DNA from: Excoecaria cochinchinensis
Lineage: Eukaryota; Streptophyta; Magnoliopsida; Malpighiales; Euphorbiaceae
DNA: 64,000 nucleotides
Direction of reading: 5' to 3'
NCBI GenBank assembly: GCA_947683425.1
Contig: CANTUQ010000073.1
Span: 12,979,501 to 13,043,500, forward strand
The translations under genes and the position numbers were made by a program. Below, piece after piece: positions 45,634-56,691 of this stretch (positions are counted from its first letter, which is position 1; each line of letters begins with the position of its first letter). Under the pieces are notes generated by a model. That model was given only the letters and a program-made list of their open reading frames with translations. It searched no databases and was not told the DNA's origin.

Positions 45634-46815
45634 CTATTCCTCTCGGGCCTTCATAGCATAAGCCCTACCAGATGATGGCACTGGACGATCTACTAATTCT
45701 GAGGCTTCTCTATCACGAGGCCATCCACCTCGACCCCTTCCTCTACCCCGATTACGACTTCCTTGGGGTATATTAGATCCAGCTCGGCTCCCTTCCAGTT
45801 GTCCCGAAGGATCTCCAAGTCGGTTCGGACAATTTGCAAGTAAATGGTCCGTAGAGCCACATTTAAAACAGCCTCCTGTTAACCACCGACATTCACCCCA
45901 ATGTTGTCTATTACAATGAGAACATCGGGGAGGGCCATCTCCTCTACCTGAACCCGCTCCCCTAGAAGAACCCTGTCTTCTCCCTCTAGGGGCCGGACTA
46001 ACTGTAGATTCATCAGCAAAGTTTCCTTGCGACTCCCTCTGCCTCTTGCCTGAAGAAGAGCCACCTCTTGCAGACTTTCTTCTTTGAGCCTTTTCTCTCA
46101 ATATATTCTCAGAACGCTCCGCCCTCAAGGCTGCTTGTACTAACTGATAATACCTTACATTTGGAGCCGACATCAATGATATTAACATCACTTTTAAAGA
46201 TTCATTCAAGCCTGCCTCAAAATGCTGACATCGAAACTCTTCTGTAAGGACCCTTGGCGGCGCATACTTACTGAGCTTATTAAACTCATCCTCATACTCA
46301 GCCACAGACATTGTTCTTTGCTTAAGAGTGAGAAACCGTGCCCACTTAGCATCCTTATAAGCTTTGGTCACATACCGATTCTGAAACTCATCCTCAAAGA
46401 ACTCCCATGTTATCGGTTCAGGAACTTGCGGTTGACTAGTCACCAACCTCCACCAATCATAAGCTGAACCTTGTAACAAAGACAAGGCACACTCCACTTC
46501 TTGCTCCGGTGGGCATCTTATCTCCTTAAGTACTCTGGATGTCTTTTCTAACCACATCTCTGCCTTGTTAGATTCATCTATACCAGTACCAAAGAAATCC
46601 TCTGCACCATGCTTTCTTAACCTTTCAATAGGTGCACTAGGCGCTGTTACCCTTTCAAGTACTCTTGTCATACTCTGAAGCATCGCTTCCATTGGTCCCA
46701 AAGGCACCTCAGGATAACCCCTAGGAGGTTGAGCCGGACCAGAAACTGAGGGATCCTGCTCTTGGGGATTCGCACTTTCCGCTGACCCCTCAAGCGATCC
46801 ACGAGCGGACTCCAT
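45634..46815 (-). CDS. gag: Gag of the chromovirus
   Basis: 393 codons starting MESARGSLEGSAESANPQEQ, shortly after the PBS. Contains the plant gag core (VERALSLLQGSAYDWW-like stretch reads ALSLLQGSAYDWWRLVTSQP, then FNKLSKYAPPRV), a basic Arg/Gly-rich region and one CCHC knuckle (CFKCGSTDHLLANC). Gag forms the particle and binds element RNA. Its stop at 45634-45636 is a UAG in frame with the protease; the equivalent codon in the plus-strand sister elements is CAG, so the stop is probably a mutation. Confidence 0.9.
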   Translation of the reverse strand: MESARGSLEGSAESANPQEQDPSVSGPAQPPRGYPEVPLGPMEAMLQSMTRVLERVTAPSAPIERLRKHGAEDFFGTGIDESNKAEMWLEKTSRVLKEIRCPPEQEVECALSLLQGSAYDWWRLVTSQPQVPEPITWEFFEDEFQNRYVTKAYKDAKWARFLTLKQRTMSVAEYEDEFNKLSKYAPPRVLTEEFRCQHFEAGLNESLKVMLISLMSAPNVRYYQLVQAALRAERSENILREKAQRRKSARGGSSSGKRQRESQGNFADESTVSPAPRGRRQGSSRGAGSGRGDGPPRCSHCNRQHWGECRWLTGGCFKCGSTDHLLANCPNRLGDPSGQLEGSRAGSNIPQGSRNRGRGRGRGGWPRDREASELVDRPVPSSGRAYAMKAREE

Positions 46816-46905
46816 AACTACAAAACATAAACGCAGTGCGCATCAGGCCAACACAACTCCAACAACTAACTAACACACTGAAACCCAGTAACATCTAAAC
46901 CAGCT

Positions 46906-46917
46906 GCTCTGATACCA
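46906..46917 (-). other. tRNA-Met primer binding site
   Basis: TGGTATCAGAGC on minus, 5 nt from the LTR edge. Confidence 0.9.
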
Positions 46918-46922
46918 CCTAA

Positions 46923-49264
46923 TGTCACACCCCAACCTATACCAAGGAGACTCCCATACAAATTGGTGGAGAGGGCTCCCTGTATAGATAGGAGTGTCAC
47001 ACCCCACTAGTACAAACATGCAAACATTACATATATAGAGCGACATATCAGGAATAATTAAAAACTTTAATACCGAGAAGGATGATACTGAACCAAAAGT
47101 ATACTTTATTAATATACCAAAAGAAGGTCTTTACATATTACATCAGATTACAAAAAGAAACAATTTACAAAAATAAGGGAAAGCCTATACTATAAAACAC
47201 CCCATCTCTAGTTGCGTTGGCCTTCCCGATGCGACACGCCCAGAACACGCGTACCAAAACCTTCCACACCTGCACGGATAAACACCCGTGCTAAGCGAAA
47301 TCGCTTAGTGGGGAAAAACACAATGCATGACCGCCACTCACAGTGACGGTAACAGAAAACACATGAAAACAATACAATTATGAGCATATAATCATACATA
47401 ATTAATTCAGATATTTGTATTCTCATCCAAAGACTCTTGTACAAAACATAATGACACCTGCTTAATCATAATGAGTGGATAACGAGTACATATAGATACT
47501 TGAGAGTATCGGTATCGTCACATATACATATAGATACCCGAAGGCATCAAATCATTCTTTTTATTTTGTTTCCAATTTATTATTACGTGGAATCTTAAGA
47601 AAGATTCAGACAGAGGGATCGCGAGGATCCAATCGTGGGACCTGATCAGGGTCCAAGTCGTACATATAGCTGCAGCGGCACATAACTCTATTAGGCATGC
47701 CTAACTATCCACTTATCCGACATTAGCAGGTTATGCAAAAATCTTATCACATTTACATATATATTATTCGTGCGAAAAGATAATCAAAGCTTCATGAAAA
47801 CTGCATGCAAAAGAAATTAAGTCATTAAGCAAAAAGGAAAAGAAATCAAATTTGGAAGTCACGTCTGTCGCGCTCGCGACAGAAGCTAAGCTACACTTCC
47901 CCGCGTCGTCTCGCGATCGCGATAGATCTCGTGGTTGCGAGAGGACGTAGGGATTGCTCTTCTATCGCGCTCGCGAGGCTTGTCGCGCTCGCGACAGAGG
48001 AGAACCTCGCACAAGCTCGGAGCTCGAGCACTCTGTCACGCTCGCGACAGAGAGCTCCCTCGAGTTCTTTAGCGCGACGTCTCTCGCACCGGCGCGAGGG
48101 TTGAAACCTCCGTATTCTGTCGCGCTCGCGACAGTGTCGCGATCGCGACAGACACGGGTTTTACAGCTCTTACGCCCAAATTCTGCAGAAAACTTACACA
48201 AATCACATTCAAACTTCCAAAATTGATTCCAAACCTCAAAATTAAGCAACGCAAGCATTCACAACTCATAACATAAATAAAAACCCAGCTTTAACACCAT
48301 TTATTTCAATTAAATCAAGTCAATTACATGTCCAATTCTAAGAAATTCCAAAACAGCAATTATAACACCAATTACAGATATTCATATAGTGTCTCACAAT
48401 TCCTTCAACAAAATTCATTCTTTCACATCACATATCACGTTAATTTCGATTTAAGTTATAACAACACAACTCATACTCCCAATCAAAGCAAAAACACATT
48501 TATCAAACTCAAATCACAAAAATGCACAAAAAGATGAACAATCCCAAACCTTCTCTCCTTAGCTCCTAATCGCGAGCTCCGCTTCCGCTAGCGATTCCTT
48601 TTCCTTTATCAGGTCTAGAAGCCTCCTCTGAACCATAAACCCATAACAATCAAGATCAATTTTACAACTACCCAAACATACATATATAATTATAAAACCT
48701 AGAGAAGAGGAAGAAGAAGAATCTAAAACACCCATAACCCCAACTCACCTTTAAGCTTCCAAAATCCACAAGCTAATCAACTCTAATTACTCAATTAAGG
48801 AAGTGGGAGCAAGATTATGTAAAGAAAAGGAAGAACAAAGGAAGAAGAAGAAAAGAAGAGAGTATGGCGTGAGGGAAAGAGAAGAAGAACGGGAAACCAC
48901 AAGGAAAGGCTGATCTCTCTCTCTCTCACCAAACTCATAAATGCTAGCCTATCCACTTTGCCACTTGTCCAACTCTCCAAAAGACACATGTCCCAAATCA
49001 TACCCTACTCCCATACTTTACTATACACACTAATTTATCCTTTGCTCATATCCTAATCCCATACTTTATTTTACATACTAATTTATCTCTTATTCACACT
49101 TTATTTCTATACACCCACTTATACTATATCCTAACTCCTCTTCTCAAAATAATATACATAAATTAAATAAATAATCTAATTAAACACATACATGTAACAC
49201 ATACAAATACACACATACAGACACGGACAGGCTCAAACTACCGGGGTGGTTTTGGGGTCTTACA
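46923..49264 (-). repeat. 5' LTR of the chromovirus (2342 bp)
   Basis: Matches the 39871-42230 copy. The 18-bp length difference is fully explained by three 18-bp palindrome-unit changes (one gain, two losses). Includes the palindrome cluster at 47864-48153 and hairpin core near 47270-47313. Frames inside it that read SRARQ repeats are by-products of the cluster. Confidence 0.95.
47864..48153 (-). repeat. Palindrome cluster of the 5' LTR
   Basis: Same unit as 40812-41119. It has one extra unit at 47977-47994 and lacks two present in the other LTR. Confidence 0.95.
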
Positions 49265-49356
49265 CATATGATTAGTATGTAAGTGCAATTTGATGCAATT
49301 GGAAGAATATTAAGTGGAATTTTGTTCATGGAATTCGGCTAGGTGAAGAATAAGAA
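49265..49356 (+). mobile_element. 3' LTR of the degenerate Gypsy, right scrap
   Basis: Short continuation of the LTR interrupted at 39871; cut by the next element at 49357. Confidence 0.55.
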
Positions 49357-50396
49357 TGTCACACCCCGTTTGCCCCCTAATAGAATGAGCCATGTGTGTG
49401 TGCATGCGTATGTGTATCTTGGCATGTATTTTAAGGGCTTTTTGATATAAAGGCATGTTTTAAGAGTTTTGTTAGCATGTGGTGCATGTATGTTATGAGG
49501 GTGTGCACTAGTTGGGCTTATATTGTGTGTGAGTGTTCATACCTTGGTAAGGTGTTTTAAGTTAGGAATGCATAGTGTGTGTGGGTTCATTGCCTTGTGG
49601 GGTGTGAGTGAGCAAGTTCCACCACTAAGAGGTTGACATGTGTATTAGGTTAGGGAAAAATAATTAAGAAAAGAATGAGAAGAGAAAGGGGAAAACAAAA
49701 GCTCATTCCCGTTTTTCCCCTTCTACCTCTATCTCCTTCTTCCTTTTTCCCTTCCCTAGTTATTACTAGCTAGAAATCAAGCTTTGGTGGTGGAAATTGG
49801 TCACTCTTGCATCTAATTTGGTAAGTGTGTATTGAATCTTGAATTGGTTTTCTTTCTTCCATTTTTTCTCCTATTCATATTTTCTGGATTAGTTTTAACC
49901 TAAGGTTGTTCTTTGTGTGTGTTCTTGCTGGAATTGTGTTTAGATGAACCTCCTCACAATTCCAAAGGCAAGGAAATTGCGGGGTCTAGTGGGACTAAGC
50001 ATTGGGAGCTAAGGCTTTCAGGTTTGGGATTATTCTTATATGTGTTGGGTGTTTGATGATTTTGTGTGGTTTGGATGCTAAATATTGGTATGATGTTTAA
50101 GTGTATTTGGTATATGGGCTTTGATGTTTTAGTATATTGAGCCTAGAATTTAGTTGGGTGACTTTAAGATTGTGATTTTGGTGAATCATGTATGTATGAG
50201 AATTGTTAAGTGTGATTTCTTAAGGTTAGAATTAATTAGATGATTATGTATGTTTTTGCATGATTGGCTTTGTATTTCTAGTAGGTAAGGTAAGTATGAG
50301 GTTGATGTTGTGGGTTAAATGTATGAATTGTGATGTGTGTGGTTTGGGTTCGGAATTGGAGTGACAGTTTGCGATTTCTGGAATTTCCAGAAGTCA

Positions 50397-50757
50397 CACG
50401 GCGGTAAGGCCTCGGGTCACCGCCGTGTGGATCGAGGAAACCTTCAGAAATTGCAAGGCAGTGGTTTTACATAGCAGTAAGGGTAGGACGATACCGCTAT
50501 GTAAAATACTACTGCCCAGATATGTTTTTGAACTGTGAGTTTCACAGGACGGTATGGGTTTCCCTTACAGCCATGTGAAACGCCTCTGGTTGGAGCTGTG
50601 TAAGACATCTTACACGGCGGTAAGGAACGTTCCATACCGCCGTGTAAAATGCCTCTGTCCAGCTGTGTGGGACATGTTACACGTCGGTATGGACTAAGCC
50701 ATACCCCCGTGTAGACTGTGTTACACGGCGGTATGGATTGACCATACCGCCGTGTAA
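50397..50757 (+). repeat. Palindrome cluster (TTACACGGCGGTA type)
   Basis: Six inverted pairs with longer arms than in the sister LTRs, for example TTACACGGCGGTA (50610-50622) with TACCGCCGTGTAA (50634-50646), and TTACACGGCGGTATGG (50721-50736) with CCATACCGCCGTGTAA (50742-50757). Loops are 5-12 nt. Confidence 0.92.
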
Positions 50758-51527
50758 AACGCTTCTGTCCCCCTTATGCAAATTTTTGACTTCCTTCCTT
50801 TTCACTCCTTTTGCACTTATGTTTGGTTTCTATTATTAATTAGTGTTATGTTATCTATCTAAAATCATTTGATTGTATGTTTTGCTATGTTAAAATAGTA
50901 TGTGTTATATGTAATAGTAAAGTGAGTTATGCTCAATTATGAACTCTATAATGTGATGAATTTTGGAATGTAAATTGTGTTATGCATGACCTGCTAGAGT
51001 CTAGTAAGTGGATAGTTAGGAATGCCTAATAGAGTCCTTTAACTGCAGCCTCAGTTCAGTTCGGACCCCAATCAGGTCCCCGTTTGGTTCCTCGCGAACC
51101 CCTCAGTGTCGGATCTTGTTTAAGGTCCCCTCAGTAAAATGTTTTGAAATTGATAAAGTAAAATGGTTTTCGATTCGTACCTGTAAGGTACTGTCAGTTA
51201 TCGATTCGTACCCGTAAAGTACTGTCTGTATACTCGTTATCCACTATTATGAGCTAGCAGGTGTTATGTGTTCGGTTTACTATGTATTACTCCGATATGA
51301 TTATGAGAATGTGATATTCAAATGAGTTTAATATTGAGATATATATTCAGTTAATATGATTATGAACATGAGTATGTGATGTGGAACGTATGGCTTTAAT
51401 ATGCAAGTATCTTCATATATTTTCATATACGGTGTTATGTTATGGATATTTGCATTTGCCATTATGAATGTGTTATGCCTTGACAACCATTGTGAGTGGC
51501 CGTCCATATCATATGTGTGTTTCCCCA

Positions 51528-51565
51528 CTAAGCGTTTATCGCTTAGCACGGTATTCTTACCCGTG
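51528..51565 (+). repeat. Two-hairpin LTR core
   Basis: CTAAGCG-TTTAT-CGCTTAG (51528-51546) followed by CACGG..CCGTG (51547-51565) and CAGGTG. Confidence 0.8.
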
Positions 51566-51973
51566 CAGGTGCGGAGGATATTATTGCTTTGGGAGAGTTG
51601 CGCCCAGTTAAGCCAACACAGGAGGGTTAGTGTTAAGGCTTAGGTCTTTTATAGTAGGATGATTCTTTTATAATAGAACTCTCTTATATTTTTATAGCTT
51701 TCGCATATGTATTAATCTTTTGGGATATGTAATCTTCTGTATTTTCAGCTAGTTGATCAGAACAGTAATTTAACGGATATTGTTATATTAATGCATGATC
51801 AGCTGTTCCCTTTATTGTTTGGAAAGTTTTTAATTACCATGTGTTTATGTATGTATACTTTGGATGAATGTATGATTTGTATTGTACTTGTGTGGTGGCA
51901 CCTTGACTCATACGGCATCTCACTCCTCATCGGATGGGATCGCCTATGTATGGGTAGGGGGTTTTATAGTTTT

Positions 51974-51986
51974 TGGTATCAGAGCC
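51974..51986 (+). other. tRNA-Met primer binding site, copy 1
   Basis: TGGTATCAGAGCC, 5 nt after LTR 1. Confidence 0.9.
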
Positions 51987-52089
51987 TAGGTTTAGGCGTT
52001 TCTGGGTATTGTTGATGTGTTGTTGTGCATAGATGTGTATATGTCTAGACCTGTGTTGGCTGATGCGGTTGTCCTCTTGTTTGTTTTAG

Positions 52090-52778
52090 ATGGCTTCTAA
52101 CTCTGTTCGTGGATAACTTGAGGAGTCCGCCGAGAGTGTGAACCCACAAGCCGTAGATCCTTCAATTTCTGTATCAGCTCAACAAGCTAGGGTCCAGCCC
52201 GAGGCCGCTGCCATGCCTTTTGAAGCTATGTTCAGGCTATCATAGGACATGGCTAGGGTCTTGGAGAGAGTGACTACTCCTAGAGCTCCTATAGAGAACT
52301 TGAGAAGGGCTGGTGTTGAAGACTTCTATGGCACAGGTTTGGACGAGTCTGAGTTGGCTGAGAAATGGGTAGACAAAGTGAAGCGTGCTTTGAGAGAAGT
52401 CAGGTGTCCTCCTGACCAGCAGGTAGAATGTGCAGTGGCTTTACTGCAAGGGTCCGCTTATGAATGGTGGGAATTGGTTTGTAGGCATCCTCAGCCACCT
52501 GATCCGATTACTTGGGATTTCTTTGTGGGAGAGTTCATGAAGAAGTACATAACTCAGACCTATAAGGATGCTAGATGGGTACAGTTTCTGAGCTTGAAAC
52601 CGAGGGCTTTGTCGGTTTCAGAGTTTGAGAAAGAGTTCAACCGGTTGTCTAGGTATGCCCCATTAGGTATTATGACTGATGAGTTCAGATGCCGTCATTT
52701 TGAGGCAGGGTTGAATGAGTCCTTGAGGGTTATGTTGATTTCTTTGATGAGCACTCCTGGGTGAACTATTATTAGATT
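52090..52778 (+). pseudogene. gag: Gag of tandem copy 1
   Basis: Begins MASNSVRG at 52090 and is stopped at 52114-52116 and 52243-52245. The frame from 52249 carries the gag core (VECAVALLQGSAYEWWELVC, FNRLSRYAPLGIMTDEFRC) to a stop at 52762-52764. A frameshift there moves the rest of gag to another frame; the same shift is in copy 2. The 52114 stop is unique to this copy, whereas the stop at 52243 is shared. Confidence 0.85.
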
Positions 52779-55700
52779 GTGGATGCTGCTATGAGGGCTG
52801 AGAGATCTAAGTCAGTGTTGAGAGAGAGGGTTCAGAGGAGGAACCCTTCTCGCGGTAGTTCATCTTCATCATTCTCGGGTAAGAGATCAAGGAACCCGCA
52901 GGATGAGTCATCATCTGGTTTAGCCACTAGAGGTAGGAGAAAGGGTTCTACAGCTGTGTCAGGTTCTGGCAGGGGTGGTAGATCTGAGGCTATACCTATT
53001 TGTTCGCACTACAGTAAGACTCACCGGGGTGAGTGTAGGTGGCTCACTGGTGGGTGTTTTAGATGTGGGAGCACTGAACACCTTCTGGCTAGTTGTCCAC
53101 AGTTGAGTGAGGATTCAGGTCCACAGAGAGGGGCTAGCAGAGTTGGATCAAATGCTACTCAGGCTGCCCGTGGTAGAGGCAGGGGTAGAGGTCAAGGCGG
53201 TCGACCTAGAGAGGGAGCTGTATCTGAGTCTGTTGTGTGTCAGTTGCCAGTCGCAGCCAGAGCCTATGCTGTGAGAGCCAGAGAGGAGCAGGATGCACCT
53301 GATGTTATTGCTGGTAAGTTCCTACTCCATGACACTGAATTGTATGCTCTAATTGACCCTGGTTCCACACACTCATACTTATGCACAGATAAGATTGTTG
53401 ATAAGTTGCATGTGGTTGATCAGTTAGATTATGAGATATGTGTGACCAATCCATTAGGGCATAGTGTCAGTGTGAGTAGAGTTTATAAGAATTGTCCTTT
53501 ATTAGTGGAGGGAGTTGTGTTTCTAGCGGATTTGATTGAGTTGCCTTTCAGAGAGTTTGATCTGATTCTGGGTATGTACTGGTTGGGTAAGCAACGGGCT
53601 GTAGTTGATTGCCAAAGGAAGACAGTTGTGCTTCGGGATAGAGGTCAGTCTCCTATGCTTGTGAAAGGTTTGGGTGCTAGTTCTTTGAATAACGTGATTT
53701 CTGCAATGCAAGCCAAGAGGTTTATCAGAAAGGGTTGTGAGGCTTTCCTAGCGGTTGTGTTGGATTCCAAGAGGGGTCAAGTTCAGATTGAGGACATCCC
53801 AGTGGTTCGGGAGTTTAGTGATGTGTTCCCGAGTGATTTGCCGGGCTTACCTCCAAAGAGAGAGGTTGAGTTATCCATAGAGGCTATGCCTGGTACCACA
53901 CCCATATCGAAAGCACCTTATCGGATGGCTCCTGTAGAGTTAAGAGAACTCAAAACTCATCTACAAGAGCTATTGGGTAAGGGGTTTATTCGACCCAGCA
54001 TATCTCCATGGGGAGCTCCGGTTTTGTTTGTCAAGAAGAAAGATGGATCTTTGCGGATGTGCATTGATTATAGGGAAATCAATAAGGTCACAGTGAAGAA
54101 CAAGTATCCTTTACCTAGGATTGAGGATTTGTTTGATCAGCTTAGAGGTGCAGGTGTTTTCTCAAAGATTGATCTTCGGTTAGGGTATTACCAGCTTCGG
54201 GTTAAGGATGAGGATGTGGTTAAGACTGCATTCCGGACTCGGTATAGCCACTATGAGTTCCTTGTGATGCCATTTGGTTTGACCAATGCTCCAGCAGCAT
54301 TCATGGATTTGATGAACAGAGTGTTTAGGCTATACTTAGATCGATTTGTGGTGGTGTTTATAGATGACATCTTGGTGTATTCCAAGGATGAAAGTGAGCA
54401 TGAGGAGCATCTCCGGTTGGTTTTGCAAGTATTGAGAGAGCATCGGTTGTTTGCTAAGCTTAGCAAGTGTGATTTTTGGCTTCGGGAAGTTTCATTTCTG
54501 GGTCACATTATTTCGGCTAGGGGTATTCAGGTGGATCCGGCCAAGATTGAGGCAATAGTTGATTGGAAAGCGCCTAGAAATGTTCAGGAAGTGAGGAGTT
54601 TTCTTGGTTTGGCGGGTTACTACCGTCGGTTTGTTAAGGGTTTTTCAGTGATTGCCGCTCCGATGACTAGATTGTTAAGGAAAGTGGTCAGATTTGAGTG
54701 GTCAGATCGATGCCAAACTTGTTTTGAGCAGTTAAAGAAGTTGTTAGTTGAGGCTCCTATACTTACTCAACCCATCTCGAGTAAGGAGTTTGTCATGTAT
54801 AGTGATGCCTCGGGTGTCGGTCTTGGGTGTGTCCTGATGCATGAAGGTAAGGTTGTGGCTTATGCTTCTCGGCAGTTGAAGCCACATGAGAGGAATTACC
54901 CGATGCATGATTTAGAGTTAGCGGCTATGGTTTTTGCTTTGAAGATTTGGCGCCATTACTTGAATTGGGAGAAATGTAGGATATTTACGGACAATAAGAG
55001 CTTAAAGTACTTCCTCACGCAGAATGAGTTGAACATGAGACAGCGCCATTGGCTTGAGTTGTTTAAGGACTATGACTGCATTGTGGATTACCATCCGGGT
55101 AAGGCCAATGTAGTCGCTGATGCTCTGAGTCGGAAGTCAGTTTCAGCCTTATTTTTGAGACGGTTTAGATGGAGATTTGGTTCAGATGGAGCTTTGATTG
55201 CTTAGTTGCGAGTGAAACCTTCTTTAAGACAAAGGATTGTGAATGCTCAGAGGGATGATGAGAGGCTGCAGCGGATTGTATAAGAGGTCAAATCGGGTAA
55301 GCAATCAGATTTCTCGGTTCGGGATGGAGTGCTGATGTATGGGAACTGCTTGTGTGTGCCTGAGAATGAGGACTTGAGGAGACAGCTGTTGAGTGAGGCG
55401 CATAGTACCATTTTCACCAAGCATCCGGGCAGTGACAAGATGTATCGGGACATGAGGCAGTTCTTCTGGTGGTTAGGTATGAAGAGGGACATCGTGGACT
55501 TTGTATCCAAATGCTTGACATGTCAGCAGGTAAAGGCTGAGCATCAAGTTGCTTCGGGATTGCTCACGCCTTTGTCCGGTCACGAGTGGAAATGGGATGA
55601 CATTGCTATGGATTTCGTTTCTGGTTTGCCGTTGACACAGAGGAAGCATAATTTTGTATGGGTGATTGTGGATAGGCTTACGAAGTCAGCTCACTTCTTG

Positions 55701-56690
55701 CCTATGAGAGTAGACTATTCGATGGACAAGTTAGCCAGTATCTATGTGGATGAGATAGTTCGCTTGCATGGAGTGCCTTTGTCTATAGTATCCGATCGGG
55801 ACCCGAGGTTTACTTCCAAGTTTTGGAAAGAGTTACAGAGAGCTTTGGGTACTAAATTGAACTTCAATACAGCATTTCATCCTCAGACAGATGGGCAGTC
55901 AGAGCGGGTCATTCAGATTCTGGAGGATATGCTGAGGGCTTGTGTCCTGGATTTTCAGGGTAGTTGGGACAGATATGTGTCGCTTATGGAGTTTGCCTAT
56001 AATAATAGCTATCAGTCGAGCATCGGTATGGCACCGTATGAGGCTCTATATGGTCGGCAATGTAGTACTTCGGTTTGTTGGATCGAGCTATCTAAGAGAT
56101 CAGTGATTGGGCCAGAGTTGGTTAGAGATACAGAGGAGAAGATTAGAGTTGTGCAGCGAAATCTGAAGGCGGCTAAGGATCGGCAAAAGTCTTATGCCAA
56201 CTTGAAGAGGAAGGATGTGCCATTTGAGGTCGGGGACAAGGTTTTCCTTAAAGTTTCGCCTTGGAGGAGAGTGCTTCGGTTTGGTAAGAAAGGCAAGCTT
56301 AGTCCTCACTTCATTGGTCCGTATGAGGTTTTGGCCAGAGTTGGTCCGGTGGCCTATAGGTTGGCCTTATCGATGGAATTGGCAAAGTTGCACGATGTGT
56401 TCCATGCTTTGATGCTTCGTCGATACCGATCGGATTCGTCGCACGTTCTGTTAGTGCAAGATGTGCAAGTTCAGCCTAATTTTTCATATGATCAGGAACC
56501 GAGAGCCATCTTAGCCCGAGAGGTGAGACAGTTAATGAGTAAGTAGATTCCGTTGGTGAAGGTATTATGGAATCACCATGGAGTCGAAGAAGCGACATGG
56601 GAACCGGAAGAGTCGATGAGAGCTCAGTATCCGCAGTTGTTCAGTTCAGGTGAGAATTTCGAGGACGAAATTCTTATTAGTAGGGGAGAG
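52779..56690 (+). pseudogene. pol: Gag tail, protease, RT, RNase H, integrase of tandem copy 1
   Basis: 808-codon frame: CCHC knuckle (CFRCGSTEHLLASC, about residue 97), protease ALIDPGSTHSYLCT (about 190), RT with FVVVFIDDILVYS (about 526), RNase H with MYSDASGVGLGCVL (about 673). Stops at 55203-55205 and near 55280 interrupt the RNase H-integrase link in the same frame. Integrase follows (HPGSDKMYRDMRQFFWW, CLTCQQVKAEHQ, DDIAMDFVSGLP, DRDPRFTSKFWKELQ, SERVIQILEDML), then a stop at 56544-56546 just before the chromodomain (IPLVKVLWNHHGVEEATWEP). Several residues differ from the sister copies, for example Leu for Ser in the RT motif KIDLRLGYYQ. Confidence 0.9.
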
Positions 56691-56691
56691 T
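56677..56691 (+). other. Polypurine tract, copy 1
   Basis: TTAGTAGGGGAGAGT directly before LTR 2. Confidence 0.8.

Larger units (their letters stand above)
39871..49264 (-). mobile_element. Complete chromovirus-type Gypsy element (Tekay/Del-like)
   Basis: Two highly similar LTRs (39871-42230 and 46923-49264) flank gag-pol on minus, with PBS (46906-46917) and purine tract (42231-42244) in the expected places. The target duplication CATAT is perfect (39866-39870 and 49265-49269). Gag, protease, RT, RNase H, integrase and chromodomain lie in one frame from 46815 to 42226, broken only by a UAG at 45634-45636 and a UAA at 43423-43425. About seven substitutions separate the LTRs outside the palindrome cluster, so the insertion is recent relative to its neighbours. 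The clade is inferred from PBS, single-frame polyprotein and chromodomain. Confidence 0.95.
49357..51968 (+). repeat. LTR 1 of the tandem chromovirus
   Basis: Starts TGTCACACCCCGTTTGCCCC; the end is set at GGGGGTTTTATA from comparison with LTR 2 (GGGGGTGTTATA). Contains a TTAGGAATGCCTAA block (about 51022), a palindrome cluster (50397-50757) and the hairpin core (51528-51565). Confidence 0.88.

Noticed and set aside
45634..45636. Programmed readthrough as the default explanation of the UAG
   Set aside because: Sister copies have CAG, and the following bases (AATGCT) do not match known readthrough contexts; kept only as a low-interest finding.
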